Assembly (NCBI RefSeq): GCF_963667555.1
Contig: NZ_OY763421.1
Coordinates: 2,931,562-2,995,561 of the forward strand
DNA length: 64,000 nucleotides
DNA from: an uncultured Methanolobus sp.
GTDB lineage: Archaea; Halobacteriota; Methanosarcinia; Methanosarcinales; Methanosarcinaceae
Reading direction: 5' to 3'
Of this stretch, positions 43,738 through 52,150 are shown one piece after another. Both the position numbers and the translations under genes were made by a program. The notes under the pieces were generated by a model that was given only the letters and a program-made list of their open reading frames with translations, was not told the origin of the DNA and did no database searches. Within the stretch, counting starts at the first letter, position 1. Each line of letters starts with the position of its first letter.

Positions 43738-43815
43738 TTTTCAAGAGGGATACTTTTATGATGAGGACGGGGAATCGGGTTAATGGGTTTGTTGTGGTGG
43801 GGAAAAAATTGAGTA
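43738..43815 (+). pseudogene. Orphan 3' fragment of the methyltransferase at 41940
   Basis: Codes for 'FKRDTFMMRTGNRVNGFVVV' and GKK, matching the last 25 residues of the upstream methyltransferase with a few changes, also at DNA level (GGGAATCGGGTTAA). No SAM domain accompanies it. It is either the rest of a decayed tandem copy or a 3'-end duplication left by an insertion that brought in the gene at 42668. Confidence 0.75.
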
Positions 43816-43981
43816 ATGATATACGAATATCTATTATTTGTGTAAGGTGTATTTATGCACTTCAAATAATTTTATAACTCCCACATACAAAAGTAACAAT
43901 TAATGTGTTTCATGTAAAAATAAAAAAGGTTATGAATCTGTTTTTAGAATATATTTGTATAGTTTTTACATGGAGGAATAT

Positions 43982-44929
43982 ATGCCACTATTTCAACGAA
44001 ACAACGGCAAACTGTCTCTTGTCAAGCCTCACAACTTTTTTAATGAAAAAGAAATGCAAAATCTCATCGAAAATAATCTTGAGGAAATATTCAATTGCCG
44101 TTTTATAGCAACAGAGTTTTCAACAGGCCCGATTCATGGTGGTAGAATTGACACTCTTGCTTTATCGGAGGAAAATAATCCCGTAATCATTGAGTATAAA
44201 GTAGTAGAGTCTTCTCAATTAGTAAACCAAAGTTTATACTATTTATCATGGATAAAAGACCATCGTGGAGATTTTGAAATAGCTGTTCAACAAGCATTTC
44301 CTGAACAAAATATTGAAATTGATTGGTCAAATGTCCGAGTAATTTGTATTGCTCCTGAATATAAGAAATATGACTTACATGCAGTACAAATGATGGGTTC
44401 TAACATTGAGCTGTGGCAATTCAGATATTTCGAAAATGGTAGTTTATTTTTTGAAGAAATTTATAAGAAATCAGTAGTTTACACGGGCCAAACTGTTGAA
44501 AAATTCTCTAATAAAAATCCTATCATGGTAGAAGCTGGGAAGAAGGCAGCACTAACTAGGTCTACAGGCGTTTATAATATAGAAGAGCATGTAGGCAAAA
44601 TAGAGGATAGCAAAAAAGGACTTGTTTTTGAGTTAAAGGATTACATTGTTAATCTTGATGATTCTGTAGAAGAAGTGCCCAAAAAGTTATATGTAGCATA
44701 TAAAATATCCCAGAATTTTGTATGTATGGAAGTTCATAAAACAAAAATTTTGCTTTATTTAAAAGTAAATCCTAAAACATTAGATTACATTCCTGATATT
44801 TGTAGGGATGTTACTAGTATTGGGCATTTTGGAACTGGAGATTTCGAAATAACAGTTAAGTCTGAAGCAGATTTGAATGTAGCTAAAGAGTTTATTTTGC
44901 TTTCGTTCAAGAACATTGGAGGGAATTGA
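43982..44929 (+). CDS. PD-(D/E)XK nuclease-like protein with DUF5655-type C-terminus
   Basis: 315 residues from the ATG at 43982, which has GGAGGAA five bases upstream; a TTG frame from 43955 is rejected. The nuclease core is about 40-110, with 'GGRIDTLALSEENNPVIIEYK' holding the D...ExK metal site. The C-terminal 90 residues ('LYVAYKISQNFVCMEVHKTK', 'LYLKVNPKTLDYIPDICRDV', 'GHFGTGDFEI') match the DUF5655 domain that often follows such nucleases. The gene is markedly AT-rich compared with its neighbours, a sign of transfer. Role in defence or DNA repair unknown. Confidence 0.75.
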   Translation: MPLFQRNNGKLSLVKPHNFFNEKEMQNLIENNLEEIFNCRFIATEFSTGPIHGGRIDTLALSEENNPVIIEYKVVESSQLVNQSLYYLSWIKDHRGDFEIAVQQAFPEQNIEIDWSNVRVICIAPEYKKYDLHAVQMMGSNIELWQFRYFENGSLFFEEIYKKSVVYTGQTVEKFSNKNPIMVEAGKKAALTRSTGVYNIEEHVGKIEDSKKGLVFELKDYIVNLDDSVEEVPKKLYVAYKISQNFVCMEVHKTKILLYLKVNPKTLDYIPDICRDVTSIGHFGTGDFEITVKSEADLNVAKEFILLSFKNIGGN

Positions 44930-44934
44930 ACTCA

Positions 44935-45013
44935 TTCTCTCTATCTTATTTCCAACCCTCATCTTAAAAGAATAATTAAACGTCCCATACTCTGCACTAT
45001 GCAGATTATCTAA
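44935..45013 (-). pseudogene. Orphan 3' fragment related to the methyltransferase at 46024
   Basis: On the minus strand it reads 'DNLHSAEYGTFNYSFKMRVG' and NK, which resembles the C-terminus 'EDLHRTATEYGTFNICSLKA' of the methyltransferase at 46024. No domain precedes it. Similarity is weaker than for the fragment at 43738, so this is an older copy. Confidence 0.5.
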
Positions 45014-45097
45014 ACACAAAAAAGTAAAATTTGACTCATTTCCTTAATTAACTGGAAGAGAAAAACAAATGAATATTGTCGGTTACATATCTATTAC

Positions 45098-45136
45098 AAA
45101 AAGAGGCGGTCGTGTATCTGCATATCCCCTCTTTTT
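45098..45136 (+). other. Hairpin in front of ferredoxin-nitroreductase gene
   Basis: AAAAAGAGG (45098-45106) pairs with CCTCTTTTT (45128-45136), ending 15 bases before the start codon. The T-run makes it terminator-like for upstream transcripts, but it could also be a leader hairpin. Confidence 0.45.
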
Positions 45137-45151
45137 CAGGACTTGATAATC

Positions 45152-45970
45152 ATGACTCTCATTATTGTTGATCAGGATCTATGCACAGGCTGCGGTATTT
45201 GCACAAAAGTATGTACAACGCGTATAGTCGAGTTGGATGAAAAGTCAAATATCCCACAGGTGCAGGACGCAAACGTACTTCGCTGCATTAAATGTGGACA
45301 CTGCGAGGTTTTCTGTCCATCTCAGGCGCTGATTCTAAACCTGCGCCCTGATGAGAAGGTAATTTTACCTGCTGGCGTTGGTGATATCTCAACTGAAGAA
45401 ATCGGTTTCTATCTTAAGAAACGCAGGTCAGTAAGGCATTTTACAAAAGAACCTGTTTCAAGGGAGAAAATTTTAGAGGTTCTGGACATTGCCCGCTATG
45501 CTGCATCGGGAACCAATGGTCAGCCGGTTCAGTGGCTGGTAATTCATGACCCTGAAAGAGTCAGAAAGATTGCAGGACTAACAATCGAATGGATGAAGAG
45601 CCTTGTGAACACACCTCATCCTATGAGTGGCTACGTACCTTCACTTATCGCAGCATGGGAGAATGGAAATGATGTTATTTGTCGGGATGCTCCGCATCTG
45701 CTCTTCGCCCATATTCCTGAAGATAACCCGATTGCAAATGTTGATGCCATAATCGCTCTAACGCATTTTGATATCACAGCTCCTGCATTTGGAATAGGTA
45801 CCTGCTGGGCTGGTTTTGTTGCTGCAGCTGCAAGCTATTATGAACCTCTTCAGAAAGAACTTGGCTTTCCTTCAGGAAGGAAAAGTGCCTATGCAATCTT
45901 ATTTGGGAATCCTCTGTATAAGATATATGGTATTCCTCGCAGGAAACCCCTTGAGGTCATGTGGCAGTAA
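45152..45970 (+). CDS. Ferredoxin-nitroreductase fusion protein
   Basis: 272 residues from the ATG at 45152. N-terminal 60 residues hold two [4Fe-4S] motifs ('CTGCGICTKVC' and 'CIKCGHCEVFCPS'), then a nitroreductase domain ('KKRRSVRHFTKEPV', 'ARYAASGTNGQPVQWLVI', 'GIGTCWAGFVAAA'). The fusion lets the FMN enzyme draw electrons from ferredoxin within one chain, as is common in anaerobes. Substrate unknown. A hairpin lies just upstream. Confidence 0.88.
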   Translation: MTLIIVDQDLCTGCGICTKVCTTRIVELDEKSNIPQVQDANVLRCIKCGHCEVFCPSQALILNLRPDEKVILPAGVGDISTEEIGFYLKKRRSVRHFTKEPVSREKILEVLDIARYAASGTNGQPVQWLVIHDPERVRKIAGLTIEWMKSLVNTPHPMSGYVPSLIAAWENGNDVICRDAPHLLFAHIPEDNPIANVDAIIALTHFDITAPAFGIGTCWAGFVAAAASYYEPLQKELGFPSGRKSAYAILFGNPLYKIYGIPRRKPLEVMWQ

Positions 45971-46023
45971 AAATTACTTGAACTTTGCTCCAGCAATCAA
46001 AAAAAGTCGTAGAGGAATGATCT

Positions 46024-46842
46024 TCATCTTTGTTCCTTATTTTCTTCCCATGCCTTTAAAGAACATATATTGAAAGTCCCGTACTCAGTCGCTGTCCTGT
46101 GCAGATCCTCAATTCCCCTGTCAAAGGTCTCAGCATCAACAACTCTCATTTCAATGGCACTCTCTCTGACACCTTCAACCATGGGTATGATTGTCCTTCT
46201 CACAAATCCTTCCTCCATGTGCGTGCGGCTGGAATCACTGTAGACCATGCGTGGTGAGACTGTGACCACGGAAAAGCCTGCCTTTTTGATAAGCGGAAAA
46301 ACCTGTCTGCCAATGAGCGAATTTCCTCCCAGCCTTGCCTGAACTTCAACAAGGCTGTTCCAGGCTTTAACTGCATCTTCGGTTTCGGGGTGGAAGAAAC
46401 ATGAGCCGTGGTCGCCTTTGATGACTGTGATTGTTCCTCCTTTTTTGAGAACTCTGAGCAGGCTTGCCAGTGCTTTTACAGGTTCCTTGAGGTGTTCGAG
46501 TACGAAGCAGACGAAAATATGGTCGAAGCTTTCATCTTCAAAGGGTAGGTTGAAAATATTTTCCACACGAAATTCCACATTCCTTACACCTTCTCTGGCA
46601 GCGCGTTCTTTAGCGAGGTTCAGCGAGTCCTCTGAGATGTCAATAGATGTAATATGTGCCTGCGGACTATTTTTAGAGAGGATGACTGTCTGTGCACCGA
46701 TGCCGCATCCGGCTTCAAGGACTTTGCTTCCTGCAGGATATTTTGTATCGCTGTGCAGGAGTTCTTCAAGTGTATTTGCCTGGTCGCTGAGGCGTGATGC
46801 TTCTCTTTCGGAGTAGCCGTGGACGTAATCGCGGGAGGTCAT
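46024..46842 (-). CDS. SAM-dependent methyltransferase (class I)
   Basis: 272 residues. 'KVLEAGCGIGAQTVIL' is the SAM loop, 'ITSIDISEDSL' the acidic loop and 'FDHIFVCFVLEHLKEP' motif IV, all in the first 125 residues; the C-terminal half is a family-specific cap ('GGNSLIGRQVFPLIKKAGF'). UbiE/Methyltransf_25-like; substrate unknown. A weak orphan copy of its 3' end lies at 44935. Confidence 0.85.
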   Translation of the reverse strand: MTSRDYVHGYSEREASRLSDQANTLEELLHSDTKYPAGSKVLEAGCGIGAQTVILSKNSPQAHITSIDISEDSLNLAKERAAREGVRNVEFRVENIFNLPFEDESFDHIFVCFVLEHLKEPVKALASLLRVLKKGGTITVIKGDHGSCFFHPETEDAVKAWNSLVEVQARLGGNSLIGRQVFPLIKKAGFSVVTVSPRMVYSDSSRTHMEEGFVRRTIIPMVEGVRESAIEMRVVDAETFDRGIEDLHRTATEYGTFNICSLKAWEENKEQR

Positions 46843-46926
46843 AACGGGATATTGTTGGATATGGTTAAAAAATGTAAGGTTTTGATTCTTTTAATTATCA
46901 GTTCTAATCGCCTTTGTCTCACTCAA

Positions 46927-46953
46927 CTGAAACGTTTCATAAAGTCGTTTCAG
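46927..46953 (+). promoter_or_regulatory. Inverted repeat upstream of propeller gene
   Basis: CTGAAACG (46927-46934) and CGTTTCAG (46946-46953), perfect 8-bp arms, with a further CGTTTCAT at 46969. It lies 60 bases before the start at 47010 and looks like an operator; the binding protein is unknown. Confidence 0.45.
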
Positions 46954-47009
46954 TCAAAATTAATCATTCGTTTCATCCTATTAACTTTTGATAGATCTGA
47001 GGTAATAAT

Positions 47010-48461
47010 ATGAAATTATCATATACAAAAGCAAAGACATCAATAAAGATATTTCCCGGTAATTATGACCGAAAAAAGTCTGCGTCAATTTCTGCATGCA
47101 TTTTAAGATTCAGCATTCCTGCATTTGTCCTGATCATTCTGGCCTGTATCTCTCTTCAGCCAGCAGTTGCAAGCAGTAACCTAGAACAGGTAAATGCAAC
47201 CATTATAGCAGACCTCCAGCAGACAGCAGGTGAAGACCTATTCAGTCTTGTGGATACTGATATTTATGAAGGCTACGACGCAAACACGACCCCTTATTTT
47301 AATGTAATCTGGAGTCCGGATGGCGATCAGATGTTAATTCAGACATCTGTTTTTCTTCACATAATAGGGGGAGGAGATTTCGGCAGTGGCACGGTACAAG
47401 CGCTTTATATTGCAGATTCAGACGGTTCTAATTTGAAGCGTGTTGCATGGGGAGTATCAAAATCCAGTGACGGTTTGATAATTAGATCACCTGTATGGAG
47501 TTACTCTGGCGATTATTTTGCGTATGTGGAAGAATCAACAGGAGGAATGTACAGGGTAACATCTTCCCAGCTTGTAATAATGTCAAATGATCTCCAGTCA
47601 GTTCATAGAATTGTTCAGGATCTTGATATTAGTGGAATAGTAACTGAGTTACCATTTAGTTTTAAATGGTCCCCTGTGGATGACAAAATAATTACATTCG
47701 CTTCTGGCAACGTAGTAGTGTACGAACCACACATGAATACGAGTTTTAGTTTTGACATAGCCAATGATTATTTTGAGATTGATGACATTGGATTGTCGGA
47801 GGATGGAACTAAATTCTCATTTTCGATAGCAATGAGTAAGAATGAAGAAATTATTGTTGTGGATATTGAAAATCGGATACTTGACAAGATATATTCTGCA
47901 CACAATGTAGGGATGTATGGTGCAAAATGGAGTCCTGATAGCAATAAGCTGGTTTTTTATGAAATAAGCGGTTCGGAAAAAAACGGCACACTACGTTATG
48001 ACGTGTACGTCAAAGATGTGGATGCCGAAACACCTGTAAAAATAACTTCATTTTATTCCGGTTCATCAGGTATCAGGCAGTGGTATCCGGATAGTGAAAG
48101 ACTTTTAGCTGAAATAGGTTCGGATAATACTCATGAATTAATTTCACTTTCAATTAACGGGGAAATTGATAAGTTGTTCACGGGTGATTCGAGCCTTGAT
48201 GGAATGATTAGTAAAAGTGGTTATGTTTTAGCTACCAAAGGAGATTCCTACTCAAGTCTCTCACCTTATTTCAAAACACAGGATCTCGTCCTGCTGGACA
48301 GTCCATATCAGCTAAAGATAGAGGATGTGCCATACTACAAACTGGAAGATGATAACCTGATACTTGTACAGCCCAAGTTTGACAGTTTTCACTCCTTTCT
48401 GAAGAGAATGTCTTCTCTTTCAACCAAAATTTTTCGTTTTTTGTCAGGAAAACCTCTTTGA
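47010..48461 (+). CDS. Membrane-anchored beta-propeller (TolB-like) protein, 3' end in IS terminus
   Basis: 483 residues. A basic N-terminus of about 30 residues precedes one hydrophobic segment (about 32-52), a signal anchor or peptide. The rest shows propeller blades: 'VIWSPDGDQMLIQT', 'PVWSYSGDYFAYVEE', 'FKWSPVDDKIITFAS', 'IGLSEDGTKFSFS', 'AKWSPDSNKLVFYEI', 'RQWYPDSERLLAEI'. GAGGT ribosome site before the ATG. The last two codons and the stop fall inside the terminal repeat of the insertion sequence, so the original C-terminus was probably replaced. Function unknown; distantly like the propellers at 8.2-10.6 kb. Confidence 0.72.
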   Translation: MKLSYTKAKTSIKIFPGNYDRKKSASISACILRFSIPAFVLIILACISLQPAVASSNLEQVNATIIADLQQTAGEDLFSLVDTDIYEGYDANTTPYFNVIWSPDGDQMLIQTSVFLHIIGGGDFGSGTVQALYIADSDGSNLKRVAWGVSKSSDGLIIRSPVWSYSGDYFAYVEESTGGMYRVTSSQLVIMSNDLQSVHRIVQDLDISGIVTELPFSFKWSPVDDKIITFASGNVVVYEPHMNTSFSFDIANDYFEIDDIGLSEDGTKFSFSIAMSKNEEIIVVDIENRILDKIYSAHNVGMYGAKWSPDSNKLVFYEISGSEKNGTLRYDVYVKDVDAETPVKITSFYSGSSGIRQWYPDSERLLAEIGSDNTHELISLSINGEIDKLFTGDSSLDGMISKSGYVLATKGDSYSSLSPYFKTQDLVLLDSPYQLKIEDVPYYKLEDDNLILVQPKFDSFHSFLKRMSSLSTKIFRFLSGKPL

Positions 48462-49969
48462 CAGTTTCAATAATTTTAAGCTAAATTCTACGATTTCACC
48501 CATTTTTGCCTTAAAAACAGTGTATTTATGGCATCAAAGTTGGCATAAATGTACTTTTTTGACCTATCTTTCATGAAATCGACGGTTACTGTCAAATTCA
48601 ATAAGCTTTTTTTGATGAATTTCGTGGACTTATGCTTGAGTTCATTGAACTCATATCGCATCAGCGATATGAACAATTGTGTAATGAATCCGATAATTAC
48701 AGCACCATAAACGCTAGCATCAGACCACACTCTTAACGGCTTGATCTCGATTTCGTTCTTCAGGGAATTGATGATTTTTTCAATTGAATCCTTTTTTCGA
48801 TATGTCTGTAGAGCTTGTCTTAGTGTCAAATTCTTACTTGATTTCAGGCAGAAAAATCCCTCTCTGCCTGTTATTAGATGTTCTTCGAGACGTTTGATAG
48901 CTTCTCGCTCATCAAGATCCATTAGTTTTGTCTGTAAGGAATAAACGACATCAATAAGGACATTATTGATCCTGAACTTCTTAGGCAGCTTTTTGTTCTT
49001 GTCAATAGAGTCCTGTATCTCTTTTGCTTCCTCTATCTGCCTCATGATCTTCCTGGATCTTGATTTGAGTTGCTCCTTCTGGAGCTTTTCAGAGAAGTAG
49101 AAGTAGTTGACACTACTTGGCTTGACGATTTTCAGACCATAGATACCATCTTCAGGATTAACGATCTCAAGAGAATGATTCCAGAAGTTCGCTATTAGCT
49201 TATCATCACTCTTATTGAGTTTCCTTGCAGTAAGATACTGCATATCATCTGCCCTTATCAGGGCAGTATTCCCTATGCTATGAGCTCCTTTATCAAAAAC
49301 AACAAGAGATCCCTGCTTCAGTCTTTGGTTGACTTGATCATACGTTTTCCTGAAGTGTTTTTGGTCGTGTAGATTACCTTGTTCTACAGTAATGCCAATT
49401 GGCACATTTATAGGGTCAGCAAGTTCTACGATGCCTAATGTTATCTGTTTCTTATCTGGTCGATGATCTCTGCTGTAACCATACTTCCCAAGTGGAGCTT
49501 TTTCACCATGTAGAACAATGCTCGTCCAGTCCATATTGATGTTAGTATGCTCAAAATCATATCGAGCAAACAGTCTGTCCTGAATATCGGAAATAATCGT
49601 TTCACGATTATTTCCCAGGGTTTCGAGAACCCTGTACAGAGTTCTTTCACTGAATTCTTCAAGGTCAAAGATCTCAAGCACTTCATCACGATTGATCCAT
49701 TCGTGAGCTTTACTTATGCTGAAATTATCTGTGAGCTTGTAGCTCACAAGAGCTTTCAGCAGATTATTGATGTCAATACCATTCTTTTTGTGTTTGCCAA
49801 AAATAGTAGGGAAATCAAGGATATCGTAAAGTTGGTTTACAGCCAGTATGGTTCCGATGGGAAAGCATATATTCTCATTAGGAATAATGCCGTATGTTCT
49901 TAGTTTTGATTGCATTTTGGTCGATACAAACAAAATTAAGAACGCATTTATTACTTTTGACTGTCAAAG
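48456..49969 (-). mobile_element. IS1634-like insertion sequence
   Basis: About 1514 bp bounded by inverted CTTTGACAGT (48456-48465) and ACTGTCAAAG (49960-49969), enclosing a full-length transposase. Beyond the ten perfect bases the ends are only AT-rich. I see no matching direct repeat in the flanks (AAAACCT against TTGGGGT), so one flank was probably lost by deletion or recombination. Confidence 0.75.
48488..49915 (-). CDS. IS1634-family DDE transposase
   Basis: 475 residues from the ATG at 49915. 'NINMDWTSIVLHG' (first Asp), 'YGYSRDHRPDKKQITLGIV' (family signature), 'LVVFDKGAHSIGN' (second Asp) and 'HLITGREGFFCLKS' (Glu region) outline the IS4/IS1634 catalytic fold. It ends in a TAG codon, rare among the other genes here but with no long extension after it inside the element. 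No frameshift or internal stop; the element may still be active. Confidence 0.88.
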   Translation of the reverse strand: MQSKLRTYGIIPNENICFPIGTILAVNQLYDILDFPTIFGKHKKNGIDINNLLKALVSYKLTDNFSISKAHEWINRDEVLEIFDLEEFSERTLYRVLETLGNNRETIISDIQDRLFARYDFEHTNINMDWTSIVLHGEKAPLGKYGYSRDHRPDKKQITLGIVELADPINVPIGITVEQGNLHDQKHFRKTYDQVNQRLKQGSLVVFDKGAHSIGNTALIRADDMQYLTARKLNKSDDKLIANFWNHSLEIVNPEDGIYGLKIVKPSSVNYFYFSEKLQKEQLKSRSRKIMRQIEEAKEIQDSIDKNKKLPKKFRINNVLIDVVYSLQTKLMDLDEREAIKRLEEHLITGREGFFCLKSSKNLTLRQALQTYRKKDSIEKIINSLKNEIEIKPLRVWSDASVYGAVIIGFITQLFISLMRYEFNELKHKSTKFIKKSLLNLTVTVDFMKDRSKKYIYANFDAINTLFLRQKWVKS

Positions 49970-50295
49970 TTGGGGTACAGAACTCAAATGTTTCAGTTGT
50001 CAATATCAGTACTAATGAAACATGGTACTTTTCGATACCCGCAATGAATCATGGAGTAATCAGTCTGCATCCATCAGGTCGTTTTATTGCGATTGATAAT
50101 TACATTATGGAATTTCAGGGCTTTGGAGATCAGGCAGTCACATCAGTTGGAAACGACACTTATGGTTCAGTTCCCGATGAAGTGGATGTTACTAATGAAA
50201 TAAGTGAACAGTCAGAAACGGGAACCGATGTTGACATTGAATCTTCTTTCAGTGATAGAATTGGTACCTTGTGGAAGTGGTTACAAGGATATTAG
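49970..50295 (+). pseudogene. 3' remnant of a second propeller-type gene
   Basis: About 108 codons with no start of its own outside the IS: 'VSVVNISTNETWYFSI', 'ISLHPSGRFIAIDN', then an acidic linker and a C-terminal 'SDRIGTLWKWLQGY'. The last part is like the C-terminus of the gene at 47010 (FLKRMSSL..FRFL), so it was probably its tandem paralogue. Removing the IS does not join the two in frame, so this is not one interrupted gene. Its 5' part was deleted next to the IS. Confidence 0.65.
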
Positions 50296-50353
50296 GGGTT
50301 AAAACCTCTAATATTATGTTTTCTTACAAACAGTGTTTTTCCGTGTATTCTGT

Positions 50354-50665
50354 TTAGATATTTCCATGCAACATGGATGCCAATGCAACTATCACAAAGA
50401 CAGCAAAAGTAATTACCATTGCTTTTATGGCTATTTTTTCATCCTTGCCGCTCAGGTTCTGGCTATTTGGATTCGCCATAAACAGAACCCATACTGGAAG
50501 GCTTAGTGATATGCCCCTGAACAAGTATTTTACTTCGTGATAACTTACTATTCCAATGGATGTAGCAGCAATAAGTGCAATAAAACACCATCCTACAGCA
50601 ATAAAACAGGTAATTACTGTTTTCTTATTGATAGCGGGAATCAATGACGAACCAATTTCAGCCAT
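50354..50665 (-). CDS. Small membrane protein of unknown family
   Basis: 103 residues with three hydrophobic helices (about 16-38, 50-64, 80-100), separated by short charged loops including 'NPNSQNLSGKDEKIAIK'. No family recognised. It stands alone between the propeller remnant and the F420-type oxidoreductase gene; codon use looks native. Confidence 0.6.
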   Translation of the reverse strand: MAEIGSSLIPAINKKTVITCFIAVGWCFIALIAATSIGIVSYHEVKYLFRGISLSLPVWVLFMANPNSQNLSGKDEKIAIKAMVITFAVFVIVALASMLHGNI

Positions 50666-50731
50666 AAACTAATATTCTGCAACAACATTATAAAAAGTTA
50701 TTGCAGAATTTGAAAAATAGTGGCAATGGAA

Positions 50732-51892
50732 TTATAATTTCTCTCTGCGGTGGATGGAGTACATCTGGATCTTCTTCATCTTTGCCAGGTTAAGAGCGTT
50801 CTTCATCTCATTTTCCTGAAGCAGGCGTGATTCGATGTATCCATTGTCTACGGCTTCGTTGAATAGTTCATACCCGATGCTGGAACGTGCAAGCACTGTT
50901 GTCCATCCCTGAGGTGTGCCAACGCCACCGAATGAAATATCAGCATTCTCAGCAGCCATATCTGTGCAGTATTTGCATGAGCTGCTCCTGTACTGGTCAA
51001 AATCATCAAGCGGGAATACTTTGAGCTCATCCTGTGTCTGGAATTCGAACTTACCCTTGCGGATCTTCATGGATTCAACATCAGCAAGATTCATGTTTCT
51101 GCTTTCTATGAACTCTTTGATACCTTCATAGTAGAAAGTATCCATGCAGAACAGACCCATCTTAAGGATATTTGCTCTCATGAAATGATGCAGGAATCCC
51201 TGTGGACTTTTCTGCATCTTGGTAACCGCATCGATATTACAGCTTGGTCCGACAAAAGCAATGCTCCTCATTCCTTCTTTGACCGCTTCCATCAGAGGTT
51301 TAAGTGTCATACTGTGGCTGTAAATACTGCCGGAACCTTCAAGGATGTCCTCGTAGGTCTTTGCGATAATAGGAACCGGTTTCCAGGGCTCTTCCTTAGA
51401 CTTAGTTGTGACGATCGCGCAGTCAATGAGTCCTGCGTCCAGTGCATAGCCAAGCATAGCTGTAACGACTCCGCCGTCCTGTCCATTCACTTCAGGCAGA
51501 GCTGACTTTGCACAGTAAGCATTACGCAACTTGCCAACAAGTCCTGCTTCGGTTGTTATTGTTCTTGGACACTGGTTGTAACAAACACCACATGCTGTAC
51601 ACTTGTCAACAAGAGTAGGCTGTTCATCCTTGATCACAATTGAATCACAGGATGCGGAACATGCTCCGCAAAGAGTACAGATTCCAGGCTTGATGATCTC
51701 CTTTCTGAGCTTTCCAAAAGAGATCTTCTCCTGTTCAGCTATAGACTTCTTCAGGCGTATGACTCTTTTTTCGACAATATCATATTTATCTTTACATTCA
51801 GACGAGCAGAAATTATATTTTTTTCCTGCATAATCAGCAGAATATGAGGTGTCTTCCTGCACTTTATTTTTACATATAGGATCGATAGGCAT
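50732..51892 (-). CDS. FrhB/FpoF-like F420 oxidoreductase with N-terminal YHS domain
   Basis: 386 residues. Residues 1-45 form a YHS/TRASH-like metal domain ('DPICKNKV', 'YNFCSSECKDKY'). Then two [4Fe-4S] motifs ('CTLCGACSASC', 'CTACGVCYNQCP') and an FrhB-type body ('NGQDGGVVTAMLGYALDAG', 'FVGPSCNIDAV', 'YCTDMAAENADISFGG'), the family that moves electrons between reduced F420 and iron-sulfur partners using FAD. The divergent neighbour at 52151 is a small sulfite-reductase-type protein; in Fsr of other methanogens these two parts are one chain. I infer an F420H2-dependent reductase pair; the YHS domain is unusual here. Confidence 0.8.
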   Translation of the reverse strand: MPIDPICKNKVQEDTSYSADYAGKKYNFCSSECKDKYDIVEKRVIRLKKSIAEQEKISFGKLRKEIIKPGICTLCGACSASCDSIVIKDEQPTLVDKCTACGVCYNQCPRTITTEAGLVGKLRNAYCAKSALPEVNGQDGGVVTAMLGYALDAGLIDCAIVTTKSKEEPWKPVPIIAKTYEDILEGSGSIYSHSMTLKPLMEAVKEGMRSIAFVGPSCNIDAVTKMQKSPQGFLHHFMRANILKMGLFCMDTFYYEGIKEFIESRNMNLADVESMKIRKGKFEFQTQDELKVFPLDDFDQYRSSSCKYCTDMAAENADISFGGVGTPQGWTTVLARSSIGYELFNEAVDNGYIESRLLQENEMKNALNLAKMKKIQMYSIHRREKL

Positions 51893-52150
51893 CGTAATCT
51901 CCCAGGATCGCGGATGTCCTTAGTATAAATCTGTATATCGCTCTTTTAGTATAAAACTAAAATTGAATTTAATAATCATGATGGTTCGCTGCATAATGAT
52001 TATTAGTTATAATTATTATTTATGAGAAAATTCGAGGCACAATGTTTTTACACAATCCCTAATATCAATTAAACTTGTTTTTAAGATCACTGAATATGAG
52101 TTTCACCACATTATTCAGTAAAACTACCAACTGGAACAGAAGTGACCCAA

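Noticed and set aside
47010..50295. A single propeller gene interrupted by the IS
   Set aside because: Removing the IS leaves the halves out of frame and both halves have their own C-terminal ends.
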